Translations under genes and position numbers: made by a program
Notes under the pieces: model-generated
Told to the model about the DNA's origin: nothing
Seen by the model: the letters and a program-made list of their open reading frames with translations, nothing else
Database searches by the model: none
From: Rhodospirillaceae bacterium
Lineage (GTDB): Bacteria > Pseudomonadota > Alphaproteobacteria > UBA828
Assembly (NCBI GenBank): GCA_002717225.1
Contig: PBDG01000074.1
Span: forward strand, 1-40,683
Reading direction: 5' to 3'
Length of the DNA stretch: 40,683 nucleotides
Shown: piece after piece, positions 1-10,194 of the stretch
Layout of the letters: every line of letters begins with the position of its first letter
Position numbering within the stretch: the first letter of the stretch is position 1

Positions 1-45
1 GGCCCCGACACTGTCGGCTCCGGTATACCCGTAGTCACGATGTAA
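1..45 (+). CDS. Possible 3' end of an upstream CDS (…GPDTVGSGIPVVTM*), truncated by the window edge
   Basis: Frame 1 is open from base 1 to TAA at 43-45 and is followed by hairpins and a terminator; too short to identify. Confidence 0.25.
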   Translation, partial: GPDTVGSGIPVVTM

Positions 46-47
46 GC

Positions 48-71
48 CCTGTGGCGCTTCGGCGTCACAGG
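48..71 (+). other. UUCG-capped hairpin
   Basis: cctgtggcgc-ttcg-gcgtcacagg: 10-bp stem (one G-U) with a TTCG tetraloop, just after the stop at 45. Confidence 0.55.
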
Positions 72-77
72 ACCGGG

Positions 78-117
78 CACGCCCGGCCGGAGAAATCCGG
101 CCGGGCGTGTTGCTTTA
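78..117 (+). terminator. Rho-independent terminator
   Basis: Perfect 13-bp inverted repeat cacgcccggccgg/ccggccgggcgtg with 6-nt loop agaaat, followed by ttgcttt. Confidence 0.75.
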
Positions 118-220
118 CACCGAAAAAATTACTTACCTGTCACGAATAATCGTCGTATGACGTAAGAAAAACCCAAGAGATGTCCAACTCAATGGCTTTA
201 CTAATATTGAATGGATTCGA

Positions 221-1234
221 ATGAACTCACCGGCCCTCAGCATCACGAATCTGACTAAAACATTCCCACAACGTGCAGGACACGACGGATTTCTGGGATC
301 TATCCGAGGCCTACTGCCATCCAAGGCTGATGGGTTCATAGCCGTAAAAAACATTAGCTTCGAAATAGGCGCTGGCGAAATCGTGGGATTACTTGGACCC
401 AACGGCGCCGGAAAATCAACCACCGTCAAAATGCTAACCGGAATTCTTCATCCAACGGCAGGCCAGATTCGAATCCATGGACTTGACCCGATCAAAGATC
501 GCACGGCAAATGCACGCCAAATGGGTGTGATCTTCGGTCAACGCACACAGTTGTGGTGGGACCTTCCTGTAATCGACTCACTCGACATGCTGCGCCGAAT
601 CTATGACGTTCCAGAGAAAACCTACCGTCAAAATCTCGACAGATTTCGACATGTGCTCGAACTCGACGAATTCCTCAATGTACCGGTACGCCGTCTTAGC
701 CTCGGCCAACGAGTACGTAGTGATCTTGCTGCAGCGCTACTGCATGATCCACGGGTGATCTATCTTGACGAGCCTACCGTCGGTGTCGATATAAGCGCCC
801 GACAACGAATTCGTGACTTTATCAGAACGCTGAATCGTGAGGCTGGGGTCACGATCGTTTTAACGACCCACGAGATGGCTGACGTTGAACGACTGTGTGA
901 ACGTATAGTCGTCATCGATCGTGGGCAATTGCACTACGACGGCAGCCTGGAAGTACTCCGACAGCGATTGGGGTCAAACCGAGAGCTTGTTATCGACCTG
1001 CACGAACCAAATCGAGTTCTCGACCTACCAGAGGGTGCCACTGTGATCAGAACCGCGGAAACACGCACGTGGATTGAGTTTGAACGTCATCGTCTGACCG
1101 CGCCACAGCTCATCGCGCACATTCAATCGCAAACGGATGTTGCGGATCTGAGCGTACGCGAGCCTGAAATTGAGCAGGTCATTCACCGTTTATACGAAGA
1201 AGCTCAATCAGACGAACCAAACCCTGTACATTAG
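221..1234 (+). CDS. ABC-2 type transporter ATP-binding protein
   Basis: Walker A GPNGAGKST, signature LSLGQR, Walker B VIYLDEPTVGVD, FGQRTQLWWDLPVIDS region. Confidence 0.9.
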   Translation: MNSPALSITNLTKTFPQRAGHDGFLGSIRGLLPSKADGFIAVKNISFEIGAGEIVGLLGPNGAGKSTTVKMLTGILHPTAGQIRIHGLDPIKDRTANARQMGVIFGQRTQLWWDLPVIDSLDMLRRIYDVPEKTYRQNLDRFRHVLELDEFLNVPVRRLSLGQRVRSDLAAALLHDPRVIYLDEPTVGVDISARQRIRDFIRTLNREAGVTIVLTTHEMADVERLCERIVVIDRGQLHYDGSLEVLRQRLGSNRELVIDLHEPNRVLDLPEGATVIRTAETRTWIEFERHRLTAPQLIAHIQSQTDVADLSVREPEIEQVIHRLYEEAQSDEPNPVH

Positions 1235-1261
1235 ACCGTCGTCCGTTCCTACCGGTTTTCG

Positions 1262-2086
1262 CTACTGGGAATTGATCCTCCAAGCCTTCCGGGCCGTGTC
1301 ACTGAATATCCATTGACGATCTTCATCACTAAGAAAAGGGAGGTTCCACGCAGATTCGAAGGCTTCTCGATACGTTGCCCGTGACAAACACACGGGCCAA
1401 TCAGTTCCCCACATTACCCGTTCGGCTCCAAAAACCCGATAGACACGTTCGATCAACGAATGAGCCGACCTGTAGGGATATCTCTCACCAGTGCCACACG
1501 GATATCCCGACAGCTTTACATAGACATTAGGATAATCGGCAAGCCGTAAAAGGTTTTCAATCGATGACGGTTCCGAGTAATCCGGGCTTCCTAGATGGTC
1601 AATAACGATCGTCACGTCCGGATGACGACATGCCATTCGGGCGGCCTGAGGTAGTTGATTCCACGAAATCAATAGTCCAATTGTGGCGCCCGTGGATGCC
1701 GCAGCTGTCCAGAGCGGATCTTGGTCTTCGCCGTCCAGCCACCGATCCTGATCAGTATTTGGAGCAAGCCGAATACCACGATATCCAGGCCACTGCATAA
1801 GCTCACGAAGCCGATCAGAAGCCCCAGATGCAAGCGGATCCACACGACCGGCAACTACGAAACGATCTGGAAACTCAGTCGCAGCCTTTGCCAAGTAGCT
1901 GTTGTCCCACAGGTAATATCTGGGCTGAATCAGGACGGTCCAGCGAACACCGCCTGCTTCATCCTGCGCCTTGAACAACTCCGATGGTCGAGCCTCAATG
2001 TCAGGCTGCGTATCCGAATCCGGATGCCGACCATAGCGCTGATGCCCGATAGTCCAGATATGCACATGCGACTCAACGAGATCCAT
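1262..2086 (-). CDS. Amidohydrolase family 2 (TIM-barrel metal-dependent hydrolase)
   Basis: N-terminal ESHVHIW, IDHLGSPDY, and MWGTDWPV motifs typical of PF04909. Confidence 0.85.
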   Translation of the reverse strand: MDLVESHVHIWTIGHQRYGRHPDSDTQPDIEARPSELFKAQDEAGGVRWTVLIQPRYYLWDNSYLAKAATEFPDRFVVAGRVDPLASGASDRLRELMQWPGYRGIRLAPNTDQDRWLDGEDQDPLWTAAASTGATIGLLISWNQLPQAARMACRHPDVTIVIDHLGSPDYSEPSSIENLLRLADYPNVYVKLSGYPCGTGERYPYRSAHSLIERVYRVFGAERVMWGTDWPVCLSRATYREAFESAWNLPFLSDEDRQWIFSDTARKAWRINSQ

Positions 2087-2181
2087 AAGCTAGTTACCTG
2101 AAAGACGACCACTCCCCATCATGCCAGCGAACTGCAGGATCGTCCGCCGTGTACTAAAGACCCATGGCCACGAGCCGTGAA

Positions 2182-3507
2182 TCACAGGAGCAAGTACGGT
2201 TGTTCGATAAGTTCCCGAATTCGAGCCAAGAATCGAGCCGCAGGAGCACCATCAAGTACCCGATGGTCAAACGTCAGACTAAGTGTCATTGAAAGCCGGG
2301 CAATTACCTGTCCGTCGTCAGCCACTGCTTTCTCTCGCAAGGCTCCCACTCCTAAGATGGCCGATTCCGGAGGATTGAGAACAGGTGTAAATGCGTCAAC
2401 CCCATAGGTTCCCAGGTTCGTGATTGTGAACGTCCCACCGGTAATGTCGTCTAGACCCAACCCGTCGGATCTCGCCCGGGTCACCAACGAACGAATATCG
2501 TTGGCAATCTCTACCAACGACTTACGATCGGCATGCTTCACATTTGCTACAACAAGATCTGTGCCAGCCTCCATCGCTAATCCAACATGCACGACGTCGT
2601 GGAGATGGATCTCTTCACCAACAATGCTGGCATTCACCCGAGTATGTTCACGCAGCGCCTGGGCACAGATCCGGACCAGGATGTCGTTGTAACTGATCCG
2701 GAACCCCAGTGTCGCCTCATGACGGGAGGCTAACTCAGTGCGGAGATCATGGAAGCGACGGGCATCAGCTTCGGCGACCAAAGTAACCTGAGCACTCTGC
2801 TGCAAACTCTGCTGCATTCGGTCAGCAATAACACCACGCACGCCGGCCAGCGGAATCACACTGCCCGCTGGGAGCTCTGGTACCGCGACCGGAGCCACAG
2901 TCGGATTAGTGGACGGCGCGACTGCTGCTGGAGCTTTCGAGACGTTAACCACGTCCTGTTCAATTATTCGGCCCCCAGGACCAGTCCCGACGACCGTCGC
3001 AAGATCAACCCCCAGATCCCGAGCCACACGTTTAGCTAACGGCGAGGCCTTGACTCGCGCCCCAACCTTCGGCACCTGCACAACTTGAGCTGTAGCCGGC
3101 ACTACTGACGCCTGAGGAGCTGTCACAACCGGAGCCTCAGCAACCGTCGTGGAAGCCTGCATAGCCGGAGCTTCAACCGGAACCCGGGGTGCCGGGACAG
3201 CAGGCTCAGTCTCCGTCGTCTGACCACCACCTGCTGGGGGATCCGGATCCTCCGTTGGAGCCGTTTCACCATCTTCAAGGACCCAAGCCAGTAGCCCCTG
3301 AACCTTCACCGCATCACCACTTTGGGCAACAACACCACCTAATAATCCGTCGGCAGGAGCTTCTACCCGTGCATTGATCTTGTCAGTTTCGAATTCAAGA
3401 ATTTCCTGACCTTTGCTGATTGTTTCACCCTCATCAACAAGCCACTCACTCACAACACCTTCTTCCATCGTCATGCCCATCAACGGCATTCGAATAGGTG
3501 TGGCCAT
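2182..3507 (-). CDS. 2-oxoacid dehydrogenase E2 (dihydrolipoyl acyltransferase)
   Basis: Lipoyl domain with ETDK, E3-binding domain (ASPLAKRVARDLGVDL), catalytic DHRVLDG; Ala/Pro-rich linker. Confidence 0.93.
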   Translation of the reverse strand: MATPIRMPLMGMTMEEGVVSEWLVDEGETISKGQEILEFETDKINARVEAPADGLLGGVVAQSGDAVKVQGLLAWVLEDGETAPTEDPDPPAGGGQTTETEPAVPAPRVPVEAPAMQASTTVAEAPVVTAPQASVVPATAQVVQVPKVGARVKASPLAKRVARDLGVDLATVVGTGPGGRIIEQDVVNVSKAPAAVAPSTNPTVAPVAVPELPAGSVIPLAGVRGVIADRMQQSLQQSAQVTLVAEADARRFHDLRTELASRHEATLGFRISYNDILVRICAQALREHTRVNASIVGEEIHLHDVVHVGLAMEAGTDLVVANVKHADRKSLVEIANDIRSLVTRARSDGLGLDDITGGTFTITNLGTYGVDAFTPVLNPPESAILGVGALREKAVADDGQVIARLSMTLSLTFDHRVLDGAPAARFLARIRELIEQPYLLL

Positions 3508-3524
3508 AGGTTTAAACAGCTAGC

Positions 3525-4535
3525 CTAGCGGACGCCCTGAAGCGACTCGCGAATGGCCGCCGCTACCTTTTCGGCATCGGGGAAAGAACCCTGTTCCAGT
3601 GGTTCCGAGAATGGCACAGGCGCATGGGCAGCACCAACACGTAACACCGGAGCATCCAAATCGTCGAAGGCAAGTTCTTGAATCTGTGAGGCAATTTCCG
3701 CACCAAACCCACCAAACCGCACAGCCTCATATAACACCACAGCACGATGCGTCTTACGCACTGATCGAAGGATCGCATCAGTATCCAGTGGATAGAGTGA
3801 CCGAACATCTACAACTTCAACGCTGATGCCTTCGGCGGCAAGTTGTTCGGCCGCTTCAAGCGCGTAGTGAACCTGCCGGGCATATGTGATCACACTTACG
3901 TCGGTACCCTCACGTTTAACGTCAGCCACACCAATAGGAACCAGGTATTCCTCTTCTGGCACATGACCGCGCATGGCATAGAGCGCCTTATGCTCGAACG
4001 ACACCACGACGTTATCCTCGCGTATAGCCGATTTGAGTAGACCCTTAGCGTCGTAGGGTGTGGAGGCAGTTATCACCTTGAGTCCCGGCACATGAACAAA
4101 CCACGCCTCAAGGCTCTGGGTATGCTGAGCGGCGTTTCCCGTACCCGCACCAAAAGGTGCCCTATAGGTCAACGGGAGTCGCGCCTTCCCCCCAAACATG
4201 TATCGATTCTTGGCCGCCTGATTAACGATCTGATCCATCGCGATACCCATGAAATCACTGTACATGAACTCCGCAATCGGCCGGCTTCCGGTAAGTGCCG
4301 CCCCAATACCGAGCCCAGCAATAGCAGCCTCAGCAATCGGTGTGTCAACAATCCGATCAGGACCGTACTTCTCGAGAAGCCCAGCTGACACCGCGTACGA
4401 CCCACCCCACACGCCAATCTCTTCTCCAACCAAAAACACCGTGGGATCACGTTGCATTTCTTCGTCGATAGCTTCTCGAAGAGCCTCGCTCATAAAGATT
4501 TCGCGGGTTGCACCGTTAGACATTGTGTTTGCCAT
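3525..4535 (-). CDS. Pyruvate/2-oxoacid dehydrogenase E1 component, beta subunit
   Basis: VFLVGEEIGVWGG, RIVDTPIAEAAIAGLGIGAA, RPIAEFMYSDF; sits between E2 and E1alpha. Confidence 0.93.
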   Translation of the reverse strand: MANTMSNGATREIFMSEALREAIDEEMQRDPTVFLVGEEIGVWGGSYAVSAGLLEKYGPDRIVDTPIAEAAIAGLGIGAALTGSRPIAEFMYSDFMGIAMDQIVNQAAKNRYMFGGKARLPLTYRAPFGAGTGNAAQHTQSLEAWFVHVPGLKVITASTPYDAKGLLKSAIREDNVVVSFEHKALYAMRGHVPEEEYLVPIGVADVKREGTDVSVITYARQVHYALEAAEQLAAEGISVEVVDVRSLYPLDTDAILRSVRKTHRAVVLYEAVRFGGFGAEIASQIQELAFDDLDAPVLRVGAAHAPVPFSEPLEQGSFPDAEKVAAAIRESLQGVR

Positions 4536-4540
4536 GGGAA

Positions 4541-5620
4541 TTACTCCGCGTACACATCACGCTCGATAGCATCGAGCGTTGGCCACGGACTAGCTTCTGC
4601 AAACGAAACTGCATTCTCAATCTCCCGCTCTATGTCTGCGTCAATCGCATCAAATTCCTTGGCCGTCATGCGCTTGGCAGACGACACAGCCGTTCGAAAA
4701 CGTTCGATAGGATCGCGAGCGACCCACTCAGCAATTTCTTCCTTTGTACGATAGTTCTTCTGATCAAGGACCGTATGGCCCTTGTGGCGGTACGTGAGGG
4801 ATTCGATGAGCGTTGGACCCTCACCGTTGCGCGCTCGATCCGCCGCTTCTTTCACCGTTTCATAGACTTCGAACACATCATTACCGTCGATCTTTGGACT
4901 TGGAATCGAGTATGCAGGACCCCGAGCACTGATCGGGGCAGCGTTCGCAAATTCATTATGGGTCGCCATCCCATATTGATTGTTTTCGCAAAGAAAGATC
5001 ACGGGGAGTTTCATGGTAGCCGCCACGTTCACCCCTTCATGGAAGGCGCCAGTCGGCCCGGCGCCATCGCCGAAGAAGCTAATTGTGACCTGCCCATCCT
5101 GACGCAGTTTCGATCCAAGGGCTGCACCGGTAGCAATCGGTATACCAGCCCCAACAATGCCATTAGCGCCCAGGTTGCCAAGTTCAAGATCCGCAATATG
5201 CATCGAGCCGCCCTTACCACCGCTATACCCTGTCGTGCGACCAAACAGCTCCGCCATCATCTTGTCCATTCGGGCACCCTTGGCAATGCAGTGACCATGG
5301 CCCCGATGAGTGCTCGTGATGAAATCCCCGTCCTCCAACGCCGCACAGGCTCCGGTCGCTGTCGCCTCTTCCCCAATATAGAAATGGAGCGCCCCACGCA
5401 TCTTGGCAGCTTTGAAAGCCTCTTCAGCAGTTTCCTCAAATCGACGGATACGCCGCATGGTTTGATAGATCCATCGAACCTGACCGTCATCCATCGACTT
5501 CAATGTGGTATTCACCGTCGCAGTTGGACGAGCACGTGACTTTGTTGCCTTGGCACGAGCCTTGGAAGCCTTTCCTGTCTTACTAGAGGCACGAGCCACA
5601 GCTCGCCTTCTTGCGGCCAC
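4541..5620 (-). CDS. Pyruvate/2-oxoacid dehydrogenase E1 component, alpha subunit, with Lys/Arg/Ala-rich N-terminal extension
   Basis: GGKGGSMHI, ThDP motif FGDGAGPTGAFHEG…NNQYGMAT; GTG start preceded by GGAGG with 6-nt spacing. Confidence 0.93.
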   Translation of the reverse strand: MAARRRAVARASSKTGKASKARAKATKSRARPTATVNTTLKSMDDGQVRWIYQTMRRIRRFEETAEEAFKAAKMRGALHFYIGEEATATGACAALEDGDFITSTHRGHGHCIAKGARMDKMMAELFGRTTGYSGGKGGSMHIADLELGNLGANGIVGAGIPIATGAALGSKLRQDGQVTISFFGDGAGPTGAFHEGVNVAATMKLPVIFLCENNQYGMATHNEFANAAPISARGPAYSIPSPKIDGNDVFEVYETVKEAADRARNGEGPTLIESLTYRHKGHTVLDQKNYRTKEEIAEWVARDPIERFRTAVSSAKRMTAKEFDAIDADIEREIENAVSFAEASPWPTLDAIERDVYAE

Positions 5621-5755
5621 AATATGCCTCCGTTAATTCGACTTAGACGCCATCGTCAGGCGACGTTACTAGTGATGTTTTACAAACCACCGAGCGGCGG
5701 GAGTATATCGCACACGGGCTCTAGACCCCGTAACTTAAGCCATATTCGTGACGAA

Positions 5756-8407
5756 CTAGCGAACAACCAGGTTAATCAACCGCCCCTGACGGTAAAAAAC
5801 CTTATGCACCTCGAGGCCTTGGAGATGAGCCTGTACCCGTGGACTGGCGAGTGCCAGTCTCCTCGCCTGCATCTCGTCGATCGCAGTAGAGGCCTCGATT
5901 CGCTCCCGGACCTTTCCATTGACCTGGACCACCAGCGTGAAAGTCTCGTCAGCCGCCACATTCGCATCCCATGCGGGCCATTCCTGCTCGTGCACGCTGC
6001 GGGTGTGCCCTAACCGCTCCCAAAGCTCCTCTGCCATAAAAACCGCGCTAGGGGCCAGCAAAATGAGAAAGGTTTCCAACGCCTCTTGCCACGCCTTTGA
6101 TGTTCGAATGTCCTCATCGTCAATCTCGATAAGAAAATTCGTGAATTCCATAAGGGCCGCCACCATCGTGTTGAACTTCAAAGCATCAATGTCCTCGCCC
6201 ACACGGCGAACCAACTGATGGAGACGGCGTCGTAACTTGACCTCAACATCCGTGGACATGTCTTGTCGCCGCTCGCTCTCCCTGACGGTCTGGCCGAGCA
6301 CAAGATTCCAGACACGACCCAGCCACCGTGACACTCCGGCCAGTCCTTGTTCACTCCATGGCAACGTGCGATCAAATGGACCCATAAATAGCGTGTACAC
6401 CCGTAATGCATCACCGCCAACCGTTGCCGCAACCTCATCGGGAGTAACAACGTTGCGCCACGACTTGGACATCTTGGTAGCCCGAAACTCAACGAGGCTC
6501 ACCCCTTCACGATCGCTCCGGGCACCGGTCAAATCAAATTTCGCATCGAGGGGGTAGTGGCGATACGACTGAGCGGCGCCTGGTGCGTCATAAGCATCAA
6601 CGCCCTCAGTTGCGATCACACGTGCACTACCTTGACTGTCCACTTGAAGATCAGACTCAATAGTCCACCCTGGCTGGGCTAGAAGCATCCCTTGGTGCCG
6701 AAGCTTCCGGAAGGGCTCCTCGAGCTCGAGAACGCCCGCATCCCGTAACGCCTTGGTCCAGAACCTGGCGTACAACAGGTGCATGACCCGGTGCTCACCA
6801 CCGCCAACATAAAGATCGACCGGCATCCACCGGCGCACCGCTTCAGGATCAAACGGCCGTCCATCTTCATGCGGACTACAGAACCTGAGGAAGTACCAGC
6901 TTGAGCATGCAAACCCTCCCAGGGTGTCCGTTTCACGACGAGCAGGACCATTGCAACTCGGACAGGCCGTTTGCACCCAATCCTCCGCAGCTTCAAGCGG
7001 AGATTTACCACGGAGCTCCTGAACATCAAATTGATCTACCCGCGGCAGAACGACCGGAAGTTCGGCTTCCGGAATAGGCACCGCACCGCAATCGTCACAG
7101 TGGACGATTGGAATTGGTGTGCCCCAATATCGTTGTCGTGATATGAGCCAGTCACGCAGTCGATAATTGACTGCGAAATCACCAGTCCCACGATCCTTCA
7201 GCCACTGGGTCACAGCGCTAGAAGCGTCGTCAACACCTAATCCGTCGAATTCGCCAGAGTTAACTAGCGACCCTTCGCCCAGGTATGCCTCATCAAACGG
7301 CATTCCATCCCAATCTGGCGGCGCAACGACCGGCCGAATCTCGATGCCAAACTTCGACGCGAACGCAAAATCTCGTTCGTCGTGAGCAGGCACGGCCATG
7401 ATGGCTCCAGACCCGTACGACATCAGAACGTAATCGGCAATCCAGATGGGCAGAGCCTCGCCGTTCACAGGATTAATCGCGTAGCCGCCGGTAAAAACAC
7501 CGGTCTTGTCCGGATCAAGCGCCACCCGGTCAAGTTCAGATTTACGAGCAGCGGCATCCACGTAATCCCGAACCTCGACAGCATGACTGTCAGTTGTGAT
7601 CCTGGAAACCAAGGGATGCTCAGGCGCCAAAACCATAAACGTAGCCCCAAACAACGTGTCGGGACGCGTCGTAAACACGCTGATCACATCTCCATCATCC
7701 GTCGTAAAGCAGATGTCAGCTCCATCGCTTCGACCTATCCAATTGACCTGCGCTCGAACGGTCTCCTCCGGCCAGTCCAGATCATCTAGACCGTCAATTA
7801 GCTCGTCGGCATAGTCCGTAATCTTGAAAAACCACTGCGTGAGCTCACGGCGGGTAATGTCTGCATGACCACGCCAATCAGTCCCATCAGCATTAACCTC
7901 TTCATTCGCAAGGGCCCCACACACCGGACACCACCACTGAAGCCCGGTGGACCGATACGCAAGGCCTTGCTCGTACAACTTGAGAAAAACCCACTGCGTC
8001 CACCGATAATAATCAGGATGGCTGGAATTAATTTCCCGATCCCAGTCATACGATGTCCCAGCCAAATCAAGCTGTCGACGATAATTTGCAGTCCATTCCG
8101 TGGTCAGATCCTCAGGATGACGGCCGGTTTCAATCGCTGCGTTTTCGGTCGGCAAACCAAAAGCATCCCAGCCCATCGGACGCAACACGTCGTATCCCCG
8201 CATCCGCATCACCCTAGCCACAACATCTGATGGGATGTAATTACGAAGATGACCCACACTAATCCCATCACCCGAGGGGTATGGGAAAAAATCCAGACAG
8301 TAGAACGTAGGACGGTCGGACGGATCTGGCGTTCGATACATCCCTTGTGTTGCCCAGCGACGACGCCACTTGGTGTCCATCGCCACGGGATTGAATTCAG
8401 TCGTCAT
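5756..8407 (-). CDS. leuS: Leucyl-tRNA synthetase
   Basis: HIGH-like FPYPSGDGISVGHLRNYIPSD, KMSKSWRNVVTPDE, CP1 editing domain; start chosen at the internal MTTEFNP (ORF extends to 8428). Confidence 0.95.
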   Translation of the reverse strand: MTTEFNPVAMDTKWRRRWATQGMYRTPDPSDRPTFYCLDFFPYPSGDGISVGHLRNYIPSDVVARVMRMRGYDVLRPMGWDAFGLPTENAAIETGRHPEDLTTEWTANYRRQLDLAGTSYDWDREINSSHPDYYRWTQWVFLKLYEQGLAYRSTGLQWWCPVCGALANEEVNADGTDWRGHADITRRELTQWFFKITDYADELIDGLDDLDWPEETVRAQVNWIGRSDGADICFTTDDGDVISVFTTRPDTLFGATFMVLAPEHPLVSRITTDSHAVEVRDYVDAAARKSELDRVALDPDKTGVFTGGYAINPVNGEALPIWIADYVLMSYGSGAIMAVPAHDERDFAFASKFGIEIRPVVAPPDWDGMPFDEAYLGEGSLVNSGEFDGLGVDDASSAVTQWLKDRGTGDFAVNYRLRDWLISRQRYWGTPIPIVHCDDCGAVPIPEAELPVVLPRVDQFDVQELRGKSPLEAAEDWVQTACPSCNGPARRETDTLGGFACSSWYFLRFCSPHEDGRPFDPEAVRRWMPVDLYVGGGEHRVMHLLYARFWTKALRDAGVLELEEPFRKLRHQGMLLAQPGWTIESDLQVDSQGSARVIATEGVDAYDAPGAAQSYRHYPLDAKFDLTGARSDREGVSLVEFRATKMSKSWRNVVTPDEVAATVGGDALRVYTLFMGPFDRTLPWSEQGLAGVSRWLGRVWNLVLGQTVRESERRQDMSTDVEVKLRRRLHQLVRRVGEDIDALKFNTMVAALMEFTNFLIEIDDEDIRTSKAWQEALETFLILLAPSAVFMAEELWERLGHTRSVHEQEWPAWDANVAADETFTLVVQVNGKVRERIEASTAIDEMQARRLALASPRVQAHLQGLEVHKVFYRQGRLINLVVR

Positions 8408-8478
8408 AGCGTCTTGCCGTAATGCCACATATGGTTGACCTGTCTCATCATTCTAGAATTCTTGATCCAACAACGGTC

Positions 8479-9228
8479 TCAGCACGTGAAGACCGTTCCA
8501 CGCACATAATCAGCCTCAGGCGACGCAAGAAAGCTAAGGACACGGGCCACGCCAGATGGATCGAAAAGCTCGGCTTGCTTACGCCTGATAGTTGCCTCAT
8601 CTGTTCCAACACTCCGACCAACATCCTCCACATTCTTGTTTTTTAGTGGGGTCGCGATGCTCCCGGGCGCAACAGTATTAACCCGAATTGAACGTCCCTG
8701 AAGCCGATTTTGCAACACGAGACCGAGACCATGCACGGCGCCTTTACTCGCGCCATAGGCATACGAGGAACTCCCGCCAGTGACACCCGCCCCCGACGCA
8801 AGCAACAAAACCACACCATGCCCCGATGTTCCCATCGCCCGTATTGCATGTTTCGCGCACAGGAATGAGCCGCGGGCATTGACATCGAGAACCCGATCAA
8901 ACGTCTCAACATCAAGATCCTCAACCCCAATGGCAGCACCCTCCAAAATGCCGGCACACGCGATAAGGACGTCCAAACGACCGAAAGCACGAGTTGTTCG
9001 GTCCATTAACTCGTGGACGGCAGACTCATTCGCAACATCACACTCCACAAACATTGCGGAGTATCCTGCTCTCGACAGGTCGGCCGCTAACTCTGTTCCC
9101 TTGTCTGTCGCCACATCTGCTACGACTACATGCGCGGCGCGTTTTGCACATAGTTCGGCGGTAGCTCGACCAATCCCAGAAGCTCCACCAGTGACAACGA
9201 TCACACGTCCCTCAAGACCCAAGGACAT
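8479..9228 (-). CDS. Short-chain dehydrogenase/reductase (SDR)
   Basis: TGGASGIG nucleotide-binding motif, SYAYGASKGAVHGL catalytic YxxxK. Confidence 0.92.
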   Translation of the reverse strand: MSLGLEGRVIVVTGGASGIGRATAELCAKRAAHVVVADVATDKGTELAADLSRAGYSAMFVECDVANESAVHELMDRTTRAFGRLDVLIACAGILEGAAIGVEDLDVETFDRVLDVNARGSFLCAKHAIRAMGTSGHGVVLLLASGAGVTGGSSSYAYGASKGAVHGLGLVLQNRLQGRSIRVNTVAPGSIATPLKNKNVEDVGRSVGTDEATIRRKQAELFDPSGVARVLSFLASPEADYVRGTVFTC

Positions 9229-10088
9229 TAGGGCTCATCCCAGGTGAGACCAGCGTCAGACATCGCAGCATCAATATTCCGCTTGGCCGCAGGAATTTGT
9301 TCTGGTGGCAAATGCTCAATCAACACGCAAGTGTCAGGCGCAGCCTCGTTCAGCGCGGTCAATCCTGCCACGTGATCAACAAGCCCTTCACCAATTGGAA
9401 CTTCACTGATATGGAGAACCAACGGACTGTCCACGATGTAGTCCTTCCAGTGAGCTGCGACAACTCGACCACTGGTCGCGTCAAGCAAGCGGTCTATAAG
9501 AGCTTGAGGCGTCCATGCGTCCCAGATACTTCCCACGAAGTTGACCGGATCAAAATTCATCCCGAGAGACTTAGCCGGTACCCGACGAAGCACTTCAGAA
9601 ACCCGCGACGGCCGATCGAGAACGGAAAGCACGTGCCCTTCGAGAGCCAGAATGACGCCTTCCGCATCAGCAGCGACGGCTACCGCAGTCAGGCTAGAAA
9701 TCACCCGTTCAAATACAGGCTCTCTTTGGTGTTCCGGATGGGGGGCCCAGCTACCTGCTGGATTAAGACTGCCAGGTCGTACGTAGAGCGTATGAGCTTC
9801 GAGTAGACGAGCTGCTTGCATGTGCCGTTTTAAACCTTCAATCCCCGCGGCACGGACTTTCTCATCATGGTCCACAAGCGACGGGTAAAGCCCGTTAGCC
9901 TGAGCGACGGCCACACCCTCACCGTGGAGCATGGCGCGGATTCTCTGGAATTCTTCAGGTTGATATTGATCCGGCTCGCCTAGTTGCACGGTCGTCCCAG
10001 TAAAGCCAAGTGCACGCAACTCGCGAATGTCACCAAGGGTGATCTTTCCTAGATCGCTTGGCAATAAGCCAACAACCCCACTCTGCAT
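9228..10088 (-). CDS. Sugar phosphate isomerase/epimerase-like TIM barrel (AP endonuclease 2 family)
   Basis: Overall pattern including ILALEGHV, LGMNFDPVNFVG, VAAHWKDY; start abuts the SDR stop. Confidence 0.8.
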   Translation of the reverse strand: MQSGVVGLLPSDLGKITLGDIRELRALGFTGTTVQLGEPDQYQPEEFQRIRAMLHGEGVAVAQANGLYPSLVDHDEKVRAAGIEGLKRHMQAARLLEAHTLYVRPGSLNPAGSWAPHPEHQREPVFERVISSLTAVAVAADAEGVILALEGHVLSVLDRPSRVSEVLRRVPAKSLGMNFDPVNFVGSIWDAWTPQALIDRLLDATSGRVVAAHWKDYIVDSPLVLHISEVPIGEGLVDHVAGLTALNEAAPDTCVLIEHLPPEQIPAAKRNIDAAMSDAGLTWDEP

Positions 10089-10194
10089 ACTTTTCCTTCG
10101 TCACGGAGTAACAGAAACCGCAGCGTACACGGTCTTCCCATGCCGCCGGTTCACACGCTGATCCGAAAGCGTGGAGCACAGCGTCTTCCTGCGT

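Noticed and set aside
4523-5539. 338-aa plus-strand ORF
   Set aside because: Antisense shadow of E1alpha; it shows no recognisable family motifs while the opposite strand encodes clear ThDP-enzyme motifs.
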